NCBI RefSeq assembly: GCF_012516395.1
Contig: NZ_CP051206.1
Span: 1,054,001-1,118,000, forward strand
Source: Dolichospermum flos-aquae CCAP 1403/13F
GTDB taxonomy: Bacteria > Cyanobacteriota > Cyanobacteriia > Cyanobacteriales > Nostocaceae
DNA length: 64,000 bases
Reading direction: 5' to 3'
Of the stretch, positions 55,638 to 64,000 are shown piece after piece. The notes below the pieces were generated by a model, which made no database searches, was not told where the DNA came from, and saw only the letters and a program-made list of their open reading frames with translations. The position numbers and the translations under genes are program-made. Position 1 is the first letter of the stretch. Every line of letters starts with the position of its first letter.

Positions 55638-56667
55638 TCAAAAAATAGCAATTCTTCTTCATGAGGGAATTACTGGAGTTCAAGGAAAAACTGGGTTATC
55701 AATTTTACGCTACAGCGAGTCCCCCATTGTAGCGGTGATTGACAGAGAAACTGTAGGTAAATCTTTAGTCGAGTTAACAGGTATTCAGCGAGATGTGCCA
55801 ATTGTGGCATCTGTGACGGCAGCATTACAGTATAAACCGGAAGTTTTGGTAATTGGGATTGCGCCTAAAGGTGGTGCTGTTCCTGATGATTATTGGCTGG
55901 ATATCAAAGATGCCCTGAAAGCCGGAATGTCTTTGGTAAATGGATTACATACACCAATGGCAAATATACCGGAATTAAATGCCCTCCTTAACCCAGGACA
56001 ATTAATTTGGGATGTCCGCAAAGAGCCGGCTAATTTAGAGGTAGCATCAGGAATGGCGCAAACTTTACCCTGTAGACGGGTATTGACCGTGGGAACAGAT
56101 ATGGCCATTGGCAAAATGTCCACCAGTCTGGAATTACACCGAGTGGCTAAGTTACGGGGTATCCGTTCTAAGTTTTTGGCCACTGGTCAAACTGGGTTAA
56201 TGTTAGAAGGGGAAGGGGTGGCTTTAGACGCGGTGCGGGTAGATTTTGCGGCTGGTGCGGTGGAACAGTTGGTAATGCGTTTTGGTCAACATTACGACAT
56301 TTTGCAAATTGAGGGGCAGGGTTCTCTTTTACACCCTGGTTCAACGGCAACTTTACCGCTAATTCGGGGTTCTCAGCCTACACATTTAATATTGGTGCAT
56401 CAAGCCGGACAAACTCACAACCGTAATAATTCTCATATACCGATTCCAGCTTTACCGGAAGTAATTCGGATGTATGAAATTGTTGCTAGTGGTGCGGGGG
56501 CTTTTCGTCCTGTTCCTGTGGTGGGAATTGCTTTGAATACTCGGAATTTGGGGGAAGTAGAGGCAAAAAATGCGATCGCTCAAACTATAGCAGAAACTAA
56601 GTTACCTTGTACAGATCCTATTCGGTTTGGGGCTGGGTTATTATTGGATGCTGTTATGCAGAGTTGA
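55621..56667 (+). CDS. DUF1611 family protein (DgcN-like N-acyltransferase)
   Basis: 348 aa from GTG at 55621, overlapping the epimerase gene by 17 bp. A Rossmann-like N-domain (ILLHEGITGVQGKTGLSILR) is joined to a P-loop-like C-domain: RVLTVGTDMAIGKMSTSLEL near 160 and EGQGSLLHPGSTATLPLIRG near 220. The family includes DgcN, reported as a D-glutamate N-acetyltransferase acting with a DgcA epimerase. The overlap supports a common pathway. Substrate in this organism is not shown. Confidence 0.85.
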   Translation: MRLSLNQKIAILLHEGITGVQGKTGLSILRYSESPIVAVIDRETVGKSLVELTGIQRDVPIVASVTAALQYKPEVLVIGIAPKGGAVPDDYWLDIKDALKAGMSLVNGLHTPMANIPELNALLNPGQLIWDVRKEPANLEVASGMAQTLPCRRVLTVGTDMAIGKMSTSLELHRVAKLRGIRSKFLATGQTGLMLEGEGVALDAVRVDFAAGAVEQLVMRFGQHYDILQIEGQGSLLHPGSTATLPLIRGSQPTHLILVHQAGQTHNRNNSHIPIPALPEVIRMYEIVASGAGAFRPVPVVGIALNTRNLGEVEAKNAIAQTIAETKLPCTDPIRFGAGLLLDAVMQS

Positions 56668-56767
56668 TTTTTTTGCACGCAGAGGCGCAGAGGCACGGAG
56701 AGTAGGAGTTTTATTGCTGGTGGAGCTAATTTAAAATTCGTCAATTTAAACGAGATAAACTTTGCCT

Positions 56768-57607
56768 CTACATCCTCAATTCTGTTGTATCTGAACCAAG
56801 GCTATGTGATGAACGGAATAAATGATTATGTTCAGGATGATACAAGCGCGAGCGCCCACTTACTGGTAATAGTGCAGGACTAATCACATAAAGTGTCGTT
56901 CGGCGTAATTTCTCTTCATGAGTACAATTTGCCATTTGTGCTAAATTCACAACCCGGATTTTTTCATCTGGCCAGCCTAAGCGATAGCAAATTGCTACTG
57001 GAGTATCTGGATCATAATGTTCTAACAATTTCCCTTGGGCTTCGGTGATATGAGTCACACTTAGATATAAACATAAACTGGCACGATGTGCTGCTAAAGC
57101 TGCTAACTCTTCCGTATCTGGAACATGGGTACGGCCACTAATGCGAGTCAGGATGATAGTCTGCACTAAACCAGGCACAGTTAACTCTATCTTGAGTTTA
57201 GCTGCGGCAGCTTGAAAAGCACTGATACCAGGAATGACTTCAAAAGGAATATTAGCATCGGCTAATAGCTGCATTTGTTCATGAATAGCGCTATACAGAC
57301 TAGGATCACCAGAGTGTAATCTTACTACAGATTTATGCGATCGCACGGCATCAATCATCAGTGGTAAAATTTCTTCTAAAGTCCGATTTGCTGTTTTGAT
57401 AATTTCCGCATCTGGACGACAAACATCTAGAATTTGTTCGGGAATTAAAGAATCTGCAAATAAAATCACATCAGCAGCAGCTAACAACTTTTGCGCCCTA
57501 ACCGTTAATAAATCAGGATCTCCCGGTCCAGCACCAACAATATAAACCCCAGGCTCTAAGGTATTTGGATACTTGAAAAAACTCAAATTATTAGTAGATT
57601 CACTCAT
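56768..57607 (-). CDS. cobM: Precorrin-4 C11-methyltransferase
   Basis: 279 aa from ATG at 57607 (MSESTNNLSFFKYPNTLEPG); an ATG 42 bp upstream is also open. It methylates C11 of precorrin-4 in cobalamin (pseudo-B12 in cyanobacteria) synthesis. SAM-binding VYIVGAGPGDPDLLTVRAQK, VVRLHSGDPSLYSAIHEQM, IPFEVIPGISAFQAAAAKL and TPVAICYRLGWPDE are the CobM/CbiF tetrapyrrole methylase motifs. No other cob genes adjoin it. No cobalamin riboswitch is seen in the short upstream gap. Confidence 0.94.
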   Translation of the reverse strand: MSESTNNLSFFKYPNTLEPGVYIVGAGPGDPDLLTVRAQKLLAAADVILFADSLIPEQILDVCRPDAEIIKTANRTLEEILPLMIDAVRSHKSVVRLHSGDPSLYSAIHEQMQLLADANIPFEVIPGISAFQAAAAKLKIELTVPGLVQTIILTRISGRTHVPDTEELAALAAHRASLCLYLSVTHITEAQGKLLEHYDPDTPVAICYRLGWPDEKIRVVNLAQMANCTHEEKLRRTTLYVISPALLPVSGRSRLYHPEHNHLFRSSHSLGSDTTELRM

Positions 57608-57718
57608 TAATGTCCCCCTGCAAAACCCTGCAAAAAAAACTTTTACCATTTCCCTAGTACCCTTCCGGATTCAGCCACTTTGCCTAGTAGAAATAGATGG
57701 TAGATGCACCCTGGTTAA

Positions 57719-57752
57719 GCCCTAGAGATTAATTACTCTGGGGCATTTTTTT
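57719..57752 (+). terminator. Plus-strand terminator-like hairpin at the lgt 3' end
   Basis: GCCCTAGAG pairs with CTCTGGGGC (one U-G) around an 8-nt AT loop, then a T-run (ATTTTTTT). It has the T-run on the plus strand although both neighbouring genes are on the minus strand, and it overlaps the lgt stop codon. It could end an unannotated short plus-strand RNA from about 57610-57750. Confidence 0.5.
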
Positions 57753-58608
57753 CTTCATTTCCCCCAGCAACAACATCAGGTAAGGAACGCTTGAATATAT
57801 ATAGCCAAGCTAAACCAAATAATCCTAAAGTCATTCCCCCTAAACTTACCATTTGTGCCATCCGTAAAGGTCCTAGCATTAAGCTATCTGTGCGTAAACC
57901 TTCAATCCAAACCCGTCCCAAGCTATAAGCAACCCAGTAAACTAAAAATAACGTCCCTACTTTCAACCGGGGTTTTTTAGCTAAAGCTCGAAAAAACAAA
58001 GTTATTAACAATGCAAACACCATTAAATTCCACAACGATTCATAAAGAAAAGTGGGATGGAAATATTCAAAATTCACTAAATCCAAGGGACGACGATCTG
58101 AGGGAATATATAACTTCCAAGGTAAACTAGTTGGTCTGCCAAAAGCTTCCGAGTTGAAAAAATTTCCCCACCGACCAATTGCTTGCCCTAATATTAATGA
58201 AGGAGCAACCAAATCAGTCAATTGCCAAAAAGATACCTTATTCAGTCTAGCAAAAATTAACGCTGCGATCGCCCCGCCAATAATTGCCCCATGAATCGCA
58301 ATACCCCCTTGCCAAATTGCAATTATCCGTTCTGGATGTTGAGAATATTCTGGCCATTGAAACAAAACATAATATAACCTAGCGGCGGGAATAGCTGCAA
58401 TCACCAACCAAATTGATAAATCACTGATTAAATCGGGATTAACATGACGACGCTTGGCTAGGTATTGAGAAAGACTAACACCAATTAACACAGCAGAAGC
58501 AATCAACAACCCATACCAACGAATAACAATTGGTCCCAATTTAACCACAATCGGACCAGGGGAAGTAAATAAAAACCCCAACGGCAAAACAGAAAAATCC
58601 ACTATCAT
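57733..58608 (-). CDS. lgt: Prolipoprotein diacylglyceryl transferase
   Basis: 291 aa, about seven membrane helices. It moves diacylglycerol from phosphatidylglycerol to the lipobox cysteine of lipoprotein precursors at the inner membrane. The signature [17 protein letters not shown] lies near residue 145, [20 protein letters not shown] (the HGGxxG-type loop) near 105, and the C-terminal [16 protein letters not shown] near 225. Complete. Its stop codon lies within the plus-strand terminator-like hairpin. Confidence 0.95.
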   Translation of the reverse strand: MIVDFSVLPLGFLFTSPGPIVVKLGPIVIRWYGLLIASAVLIGVSLSQYLAKRRHVNPDLISDLSIWLVIAAIPAARLYYVLFQWPEYSQHPERIIAIWQGGIAIHGAIIGGAIAALIFARLNKVSFWQLTDLVAPSLILGQAIGRWGNFFNSEAFGRPTSLPWKLYIPSDRRPLDLVNFEYFHPTFLYESLWNLMVFALLITLFFRALAKKPRLKVGTLFLVYWVAYSLGRVWIEGLRTDSLMLGPLRMAQMVSLGGMTLGLFGLAWLYIFKRSLPDVVAGGNEEKNAPE

Positions 58609-58770
58609 ACAAAATTACCTATAGGAGTATGAAATCTATGGGGATGAAAAACAATAATATATTATGCCTTAGTAACTAATCTGGATAAAATCCCAATCTG
58701 GAAACATCAGATGTTAGATTTAATAAAGTTCTGTGGAAAATCCGTCAATATAATCACTTAAAATAACCTT

Positions 58771-59304
58771 GTGATTGCTATTTATCCTGGTAGTTTTGAT
58801 CCCATCACCTTGGGACATTTAGACCTTATTCAGCGCAGTAGTCGCCTATTTGAACGAGTCATTGTTGCCGTCCTCCGCAATCCCCATAAAATGCCATTGT
58901 TTACAGTAGAGCAAAGATTAGAACAAATTCGTCTAGCTACAAAACATTTACCAAATGTAGGAGTAGACAGCTTTGACGGTTTGACTGTAAAATATGCTCA
59001 AATGCAACAAGCGCAAGTTTTGTTACGGGGGTTAAGAGCGGTTTCTGACTTTGAGATTGAGCTACAAATGGCTCACACTAATAAAACATTGTCTACTCAG
59101 ATCGAGACAGTTTTTCTGGCAACATCAAATGAGTATAGTTTTTTAAGTAGTAGTGTGGTAAAAGAGATTGCCAGGTTTGGTGGCTCTGTTGATCATCTTG
59201 TTCCCCCACACATTGCCCTAGATATATACCAATGCTACAACCAAAAATCCCTAGCCTCGAATCCAACTACAACGGCAACAATCCTCCCCCAAGAGAGTAT
59301 GTGA
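58771..59304 (+). CDS. coaD: Phosphopantetheine adenylyltransferase
   Basis: 177 aa from GTG. It joins 4'-phosphopantetheine and ATP to dephospho-CoA. [20 protein letters not shown] carries the TxGH nucleotidyl-transfer motif; [20 protein letters not shown] and [20 protein letters not shown] are diagnostic. About 15 residues at the C-terminus ([18 protein letters not shown]) exceed the usual end and overlap the next gene by 73 bp. Confidence 0.95.
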   Translation: MIAIYPGSFDPITLGHLDLIQRSSRLFERVIVAVLRNPHKMPLFTVEQRLEQIRLATKHLPNVGVDSFDGLTVKYAQMQQAQVLLRGLRAVSDFEIELQMAHTNKTLSTQIETVFLATSNEYSFLSSSVVKEIARFGGSVDHLVPPHIALDIYQCYNQKSLASNPTTTATILPQESM

Positions 59305-59945
59305 ATGGTATCCCCTCCATTGGTAATCCAGAACCAACAGCAGGGGTAGATATTCAGCAGGAACTCAACCGCTTAGAAGACCTAGTTCTCTCTAGTTTGA
59401 GGATTCCCCTCACGGGACGAACTTTAATAGATGAAGATAAATTACTAGAACAACTTGATTTCATCCGTCTGTCTTTGCCAACAGTGTTTCAGGAAGCACT
59501 CGATATTTTGGCACAAAAGAATGAAATTCTTCTAGAAGCGGAAGAATACGGACAACAGGTTGTAGATGTAGCCCAAGCAAAAAGAGCGCAAATTTTGGCA
59601 GAAAGTGATATTGTCAGGCAAGCACAGCGGGAAGCTGACCAACTGCGGCGACAAGTCCAGGACGATTGTGAAACAATGATGCAAGACACTCTTGCAGAAA
59701 TTGACCGTAAACGTCGCGCTTGTCAGCAAGAATTAGAAGAAATGCGCCAAACTGCAATTTCTCAAGCTGAAGAAATTGAAGATGGTGCTGATAAATACGC
59801 CGATAACGTTCTGGCTAATATTGAACAGGATATACAGGAAATGTTAAAAATTATTACTAATGGCCGCAAACAATTAAATTCTGCTAATGTCCCCAAAAAT
59901 GGAGATCATCCCCAACAACGCCCACATAATTCCAAAAAAAGATAG
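59232..59945 (+). CDS. Coiled-coil (DivIVA-like) cyanobacterial protein
   Basis: 237 aa. After a Pro/Asn-rich N-terminus, residues about 40-205 are long charged helices ([59 protein letters not shown]) typical of a coiled coil; the C-terminus is basic and disordered. Similar proteins are found beside coaD in cyanobacteria and resemble DivIVA-type or ATPase-b-subunit-like helices. The ATG lies inside coaD; the next plausible in-frame start is the GTG/ATG region near 59302, so the 73-bp overlap may shrink. Function unknown. Confidence 0.7.
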   Translation: MLQPKIPSLESNYNGNNPPPREYVNGIPSIGNPEPTAGVDIQQELNRLEDLVLSSLRIPLTGRTLIDEDKLLEQLDFIRLSLPTVFQEALDILAQKNEILLEAEEYGQQVVDVAQAKRAQILAESDIVRQAQREADQLRRQVQDDCETMMQDTLAEIDRKRRACQQELEEMRQTAISQAEEIEDGADKYADNVLANIEQDIQEMLKIITNGRKQLNSANVPKNGDHPQQRPHNSKKR

Positions 59946-59951
59946 TATCAC

Positions 59952-60001
59952 CTCGTTCCCAGTCTCTGACTGGGAATGCTATCACAGAGGCTCTGCCTCT
60001 T
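59952..60001. repeat. Hairpin repeat family A, truncated copy 3
   Basis: The first 50 bp match the copy at 6553 (CTCGTTCCCAGTCTCTGACT onward) and then the similarity stops, so the right half and right end are missing. Confidence 0.7.
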
Positions 60002-60360
60002 AATCATTATTCTCATCTAGAATATACAAATATTATATAGCAGTTCTTGTGATCTTAGGTACAAAGTTTTTTAGTTTTAGGGAACTGGGAATAGGAAATA
60101 AGGAATAAGTTAATGATATATAACAGTTCTTATTTAATTACTATTTTGAAGGATAGCATCGAACGCAGATAAACGCAGATAAACGCGGATTTTTTTGTTC
60201 TCTCTGTTTATAGATAATTTTTTCTGCAAATTATATTTAATTCAATCAGAAGTTTTAATTTGATCTAGGATAATACTCGCGTATTTATCCCAATTTATGG
60301 TACAAATAAAACAATTAGAGTAGTTATTGTTCTGCTGACAATTAAGAAGGGGTAGTTTTT
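60002..60360. other. Gene-free stretch upstream of the 153-aa protein
   Basis: About 360 bp, AT-rich. It contains ACGCAGATAAACGCAGATAA (near 60164), a dispersed repeat. A ribosome site AAGAAGGGG lies 8 nt before the next ATG. I see no RNA gene. Confidence 0.4.
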
Positions 60361-60822
60361 ATGGTTGAACCACTCACTGGCGCTGTTATTGTTTCTTTAT
60401 CTTTCTCGGAAGCAATCAAGGAAGGTGGAAAATTTGCAGTTAAAGGAGTCGCGGATACTTTTGCAAAGTTGGTTAGCACTATTCGACAAAAGCTAACTAC
60501 AGAAGGAATGGAAGGTTTATTAATTCGGGCTGAAAAAGATCCAAATGAAAAAAATAAACTTCAGTTACAAGATGAATTGCAAGAATACATTAATGCTGAT
60601 GAAATTTTTGCTAATCAACTTAAATTGCTAGTTGAAGCACTCAAAACACAAGACCCTAAGATTCGTCAGGTAATTCTGAGTGGAATTGAATTAACTGGTG
60701 ATTTACAAGCTCAGAATATCACTCAAAAAACTTCAGGAAGTAGTGGTTCTGTTGACCAAGCAATGCTCACCAATATCAAAGCTAATAATATTAATGTAGG
60801 TAATTTAAATCAAGAAGGTTAA
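60361..60822 (+). CDS. Small helical protein next to the NB-ARC/TPR pseudogene
   Basis: 153 aa. The N-terminal 115 residues are helical with a hydrophobic start (VEPLTGAVIVSLSFSEAIKE, FAVKGVADTFAKLVSTIRQK). The C-terminal 40 residues are Asn/Gly/Gln-rich (LTGDLQAQNITQKTSGSSG, IKANNINVGNLNQEG), like short amyloid-type or beta-helical signalling motifs attached to bacterial NLR-like proteins. This comparison is inference. It is intact while its downstream neighbour is broken. Likely an accessory of the NB-ARC gene. Confidence 0.6.
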   Translation: MVEPLTGAVIVSLSFSEAIKEGGKFAVKGVADTFAKLVSTIRQKLTTEGMEGLLIRAEKDPNEKNKLQLQDELQEYINADEIFANQLKLLVEALKTQDPKIRQVILSGIELTGDLQAQNITQKTSGSSGSVDQAMLTNIKANNINVGNLNQEG

Positions 60823-60832
60823 GAGATTGTGT

Positions 60833-61150
60833 GAACAGTATTGGATAAAATCCATTATCTCCAAAAACCTAAGTTAAATTACCCCCCTTAATCCCCCCTT
60901 GGAAATGGGGGAAACTGGAAAAATTACCCCCCTCCCCCCTTGGAAATGGGGGAAACTGGAAAAATTAGTTTCCCCCCCTTTGCAAGGGGAGGGTTAGGGT
61001 GAGGTAATTTGAGGAATAATGGTGATTCGATAACTTGTGTGTACACCGTAGCCTTCCCTACAAGAAAATGAGGGTTTTAATGCTTCTCTTTTGGTAGGGG
61101 AGAGGTTTAGAAAGGGGTCTGTTTACATATTAAAAACTTTTAAAACATTC
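60833..61150. repeat. Diverged MITE-like copy with inserted purine/pyrimidine repeats
   Basis: The ends (ATCTCCAAAAACCTAA near 60858 and AAAACTTTTAAAACATTC near 61133) and the AGGGTTTTAATGCTTCTC segment follow the element at 49148-49311. About 170 bp are inserted between, with two copies of TTGGAAATGGGGGAAACTGG and a CCCCCCTT hairpin tract. It lies directly upstream of the NB-ARC pseudogene. Confidence 0.6.
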
Positions 61151-61164
61151 TTTAAGTTCTAATC

Positions 61165-62829
61165 ATGAATACAAATCATCTCCCTCAAATTGTTCAAGAG
61201 CTTTTCAAAAATGTGCAAGCGGGGGGTGATATCTCTGTGGGAGATATTACTCAAGTTTTTCAAAATGTCAATAATTTAAATGATTTAGATAAACCTCTAA
61301 GTTTTCCCCACAATATCCCTAATAGTAATACTCAAAAGTTTGTTGGTCGAGAAAATGAATTAGTTTTAATTCATCAACATTTACAAACTAGCAATCATGC
61401 TGTAATTTCTGCTGTTGAAGGTATGGGTGGTATTGGTAAAACTGAATTAGCTACCCAATATTCTCTTCTGCATTTATTCCTAAATTCTTATTCGGGAGGT
61501 ATTTGTTGGTTGTCGGCTACAAATCAAAATCTCGGTTTACAAATTATTCAATTTTGTCGCACACATTTAGGTTTAAATCCCCCAGATGATTTTGATGTAT
61601 TATCACAAGTAACTTGGTGTTGGCAACGTTGACGAGAAGGTAGAGTTTTATTAGTTATTGATGATGTCCAAAATTATTCGGCGATTCAGCTTTATTTGCC
61701 GCCACAATCATCTCAAGTTCGAGTTTTGATCACAACAAGACTAAAACTAGATTTATCTGGTTCTTTGTCTTTGCAAATCCTTTCTCTACCGGAGGCAATG
61801 GCATTATTATCAAAATTAATTGGTGAGGATAAATTAAATCAAGAAACAGCACTAGCAGAGGAACTTTGTCAACGGTTAGGTCGTTTACCACTAGCTTTAC
61901 AATTGGTTGGTCGTTATCTCAAATATCGTCAGATATCTTGCGCGGAAATGTTGCGAAGATTAGCAGCTAAAGGTATTAATCATCCTGCTTTTGATGTTGA
62001 TGCTCATGACCCTACTTGGACTTTATCTATAACTCGTGGTGTTCAAGCTGCTTTTGAATTAAGTTGGGAAGTTATCAGTTATTCTGCTCAAGAGTTAGGT
62101 TGTCTACTCAGTTTATTTGCTTTAGCTCCCATTCCTTGGTTATTGATTCAAAGTGCTTCACGGGAGAAAAACATAGAAAGTCCAGAAAATGCCAGAATTG
62201 AATTAGAACGATTACATCTTTTACAAAGTGAAAATTATGATCATTATCAATTACATTAACTAATTCATGATTTTTTACAAGTCAAGTTAGAAAAACTGTC
62301 AACGGTTACACAGGAAAAGATCACCTTGGCAAACTTTTTGTTTTTACATATTAGTCAACTTTTTAGTAATTTATTCAATCGTCAATCTGTCAGCACTACA
62401 CTAAAACGTAATTTTTGCCAAGCAATGGTTAATATAGCTCAAGAAATTCCACAACAACCAATACAGAAAGATATTCAAAGATTCAAATTAGCTATACCCC
62501 ATTTACAGGAAGTAGTAGATTATTTACTGGATACTATGAGTGATGAAAATTTAATTTGGCCTTTTTTGGGAGTAGGAAGATTTTATAAAAGACAAGGATT
62601 ATATAATGATGCAGAACCTTGGCGAAAAAAATGTGTATTATTGCTAAAACAGCGTTTAGGTAATGATCATCCTCATGTTGCTTCCAGTCTTAACAATTTG
62701 GCAGGACTTTACTATTTTTAAAGCAAATACAAGGAAGCAGAACCTCTCTACTAACAAGCTTTAAATATTTTTGAACAACGATTAGGAGCAGATTATCCTC
62801 ATACTATTACTGTTCAGAATAATTTTTAA
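61165..62829 (+). pseudogene. NB-ARC ATPase with TPR repeats, five in-frame stops
   Basis: A single frame runs the whole length. It reads an N-terminal QAGGDISVGDITQVFQNV motif, FVGRENELVLIHQHL, the P-loop VEGMGGIGKTELATQYSL, then after a TGA (61630) RVLLVIDDVQNYSAI (Walker B) and ITTRLKLDLSG, then RLPLALQLVGRYLKYRQ. After TAA at 62257 and again at 62719, 62752 and 62827, TPR segments follow (HPHVASSLNNLAGLYYF, KYKEAEPLY, QALNIFEQRLG). No frameshift occurs. It was a STAND-type signalling ATPase of defence or regulatory type. Confidence 0.8.
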
Positions 62830-63067
62830 TATTTACGCAATCGTTAAATAAATGCTGTTAATCTTAAAGCATTTATTTTCAGACAAATTTATTGGATAAG
62901 ACAACAATAGCTTTGTTTAGCAATCTGATGTTTAACGGTAAAATTCCTATAAATTTCGTTGCTATGACAATATTTTTGTTAAGCAATCTGCTAATACTGG
63001 TTTTTATTTCTTATTTTCCGTTGCCTTTTGCTTCTTAACCCTTGCCGATTCTTCCTTTTAAAATATG
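62830..63067. other. Gap upstream of the ictB-like gene
   Basis: About 240 bp, AT-rich, with a repeated TAAGCAATCTG/TTAGCAATCTG motif (62917 and 62984). No coding feature is seen apart from the end of the NB-ARC pseudogene. Confidence 0.35.
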
Positions 63068-63097
63068 TTTACAATTAGACTGGCGATAAGCTATACT
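63068..63097 (+). promoter_or_regulatory. Probable promoter of the ictB-like gene
   Basis: TTTACA at 63068-63073 and TATACT at 63092-63097 with an 18-bp spacer, 28 bp before the ATG. Pattern only. Confidence 0.45.
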
Positions 63098-63125
63098 TTA
63101 TAACTTCTGTACTTTGTATTTCCTC

Positions 63126-64000
63126 ATGAACTTAGTTTGGGAAAGATTAACTTTATCTTCCTTACCACTGAAAGAATATTTGTCTAGCAGTTACCTCCAT
63201 AAGTTTTTGGTGGGACTGTTAAAACCTTGGCGACAAAGTAGTATTTTCATTCAGTGGGGAGATATAATTGCTGTTGGCTTACTTAGCCTTGTTTATGGTC
63301 TTGCACCTTTTGTTTCTAGCACCTTAATGGGTTTATTGTTAGTAGCTTGTGTGGGATTGTGGTTATTATTGACCTTATCCGATGATTATACATCAGTTAA
63401 TGCTCCTACTGCCACTCCCATTCATTTACTAGTATTGCTGTATTGGAGTATTGCTGCTATATCAACGGCTTTATCACCGGTGAAAAAAGCGGCTTTGGGT
63501 GATTTACAAACATTAACTCTTTATTTGTTACTGTTTGCCCTCTGTGCTAGGGTGCTGCGCGTCCCCCGGTTTCGGTCTTGGTTGATTACTCTCTATTTGC
63601 ATATATCCCTGATTGTCAGCGTCTATGGGTTGCGACAATGGTTTTTTGGTGCGAAGGCCTTAGCTACGTGGGTTGACCCAGAATCTTCTTTGGCTAAAAC
63701 TACGAGAGTTTACAGTTACTTAGGAAATCCTAACCTATTAGCTGGATATCTTTTACCCGCTGTAATTTTGAGCTTAGTTGCCATTGTAGCTTGGCCGGGT
63801 TGGATTAGGAAATCATTAGCCTTAACAATGTTTGTGGTTAACGCTACTGTTTTAATTTTGACCTTTAGTCGCGGTGGTTGGATTGCCTTATTAGTGGAAT
63901 TATTGACAATAGCGGTGTTGCTGTTTTATTGGTGGAGTATAAGTATGCCCCCATTTTGGCGGACTTGGTCTTTACCAATATTGTTAGGAACTGTAGTGGG
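63126..64000 (+). CDS. ictB: IctB-family membrane protein (partial, runs off the window)
   Basis: The frame from ATG at 63126 stays open to 64000, giving 291 codons. It begins MNLVWERLTLSSLPLKEYL, as cyanobacterial IctB does, followed by membrane helices (DIIAVGLLSLVYGLAPFVSS, TLMGLLLVACVGLWLLLTLS, TLYLLLFALCARVLRV) and YSYLGNPNLLAGYLLPAVIL, LTFSRGGWIALLV. The last two are typical of the O-antigen ligase/Wzy-like fold. IctB was named for inorganic carbon accumulation in Synechococcus, although its fold is that of O-antigen ligases and the true role is debated. The missing C-terminus lies beyond the window. Confidence 0.88.
   Translation, partial: MNLVWERLTLSSLPLKEYLSSSYLHKFLVGLLKPWRQSSIFIQWGDIIAVGLLSLVYGLAPFVSSTLMGLLLVACVGLWLLLTLSDDYTSVNAPTATPIHLLVLLYWSIAAISTALSPVKKAALGDLQTLTLYLLLFALCARVLRVPRFRSWLITLYLHISLIVSVYGLRQWFFGAKALATWVDPESSLAKTTRVYSYLGNPNLLAGYLLPAVILSLVAIVAWPGWIRKSLALTMFVVNATVLILTFSRGGWIALLVELLTIAVLLFYWWSISMPPFWRTWSLPILLGTVV

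Noticed and set aside
57608-57732. Cobalamin riboswitch before cobM
   Set aside because: The gap is too short and has no B12-box-like sequence.
61630-61632. TGA read as selenocysteine or tryptophan
   Set aside because: The other four stops in the same frame are TAA, no SECIS-like hairpin is seen, and neighbouring genes use TGA as stop.

Overview
The window is chromosomal DNA of a filamentous, Nostocales-type cyanobacterium (Anabaena/Dolichospermum/Nostoc-like). The evidence is acsF for chlorophyll synthesis, petG of the cytochrome b6f complex, cytM, an IctB-family gene, a CSP41b-like gene, the rne-rnhB pair with the arginine-rich cyanobacterial RNase E tail, DUF3370 and DUF1997 proteins, many GCGATCGC (HIP1) sites, low GC, and abundant 7-bp tandem repeats and hairpin repeats. 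The genus is inferred, not proven.

Layout. 1-10 kb: part of a phytase-like esterase, a TM0106-type nuclease, acsF, a ruined type III CRISPR-Cas locus (one-spacer array plus broken RAMP genes around an intact PD-(D/E)XK protein), an FGE-sulfatase protein, a CPBP protease and clpS. 10-24 kb: housekeeping genes (radical SAM protein, rne, rnhB, pheA, GDSL esterase, DUF3370, a C15-like peptidase, hisH, rsmD, petG, cytM) separated by repeat-rich gaps. 24.6-31.8 kb: a four-gene same-strand cluster encoding a VWA membrane protein, a 1079-aa tubulin-like protein, a ZorA/MotA-like channel protein with a long coiled tail, and a ZorB/MotB/OmpA-like partner. 32-38 kb: a diheme cytochrome c pseudogene, secA, mazEF, an AbiTii-type protein and vapBC. 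38-45.5 kb, minus strand: a dynamin-like GTPase, an Hsp70/actin-fold ATPase and an unknown helical protein. 45.8-51.5 kb: a CSP41b-like protein and surface-polysaccharide genes (GT4, sugar transferase, gmd, fcl). 51.6-64 kb: 5-formyl-THF cyclo-ligase, an AAA ATPase plus DUF4276 (TOPRIM-like) pair, a DgcA/DgcN-like epimerase plus DUF1611 pair, cobM, lgt, coaD, a coiled-coil protein, an NB-ARC/TPR pseudogene with its small neighbour, and the start of an ictB-like gene.

The best candidate for an undescribed system is the VWA / tubulin-like / ZorA-like / ZorB-like cluster. It joins a predicted polymerising GTPase to an ion-driven membrane motor and lacks the ZorC, ZorD or ZorE of classical Zorya. 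About 6 kb downstream lies a second cytoskeleton-flavoured set (dynamin plus actin-fold ATPase plus helical protein), with toxin-antitoxin and abortive-infection genes between. A functional link between the two sets is inference. The AAA/DUF4276 pair, resembling PARIS or OLD systems in architecture, is a second defence candidate.

Gene decay is conspicuous. The CRISPR genes carry internal deletions, whereas the diheme cytochrome and the NB-ARC/TPR gene keep their frames and carry only in-frame stop codons.
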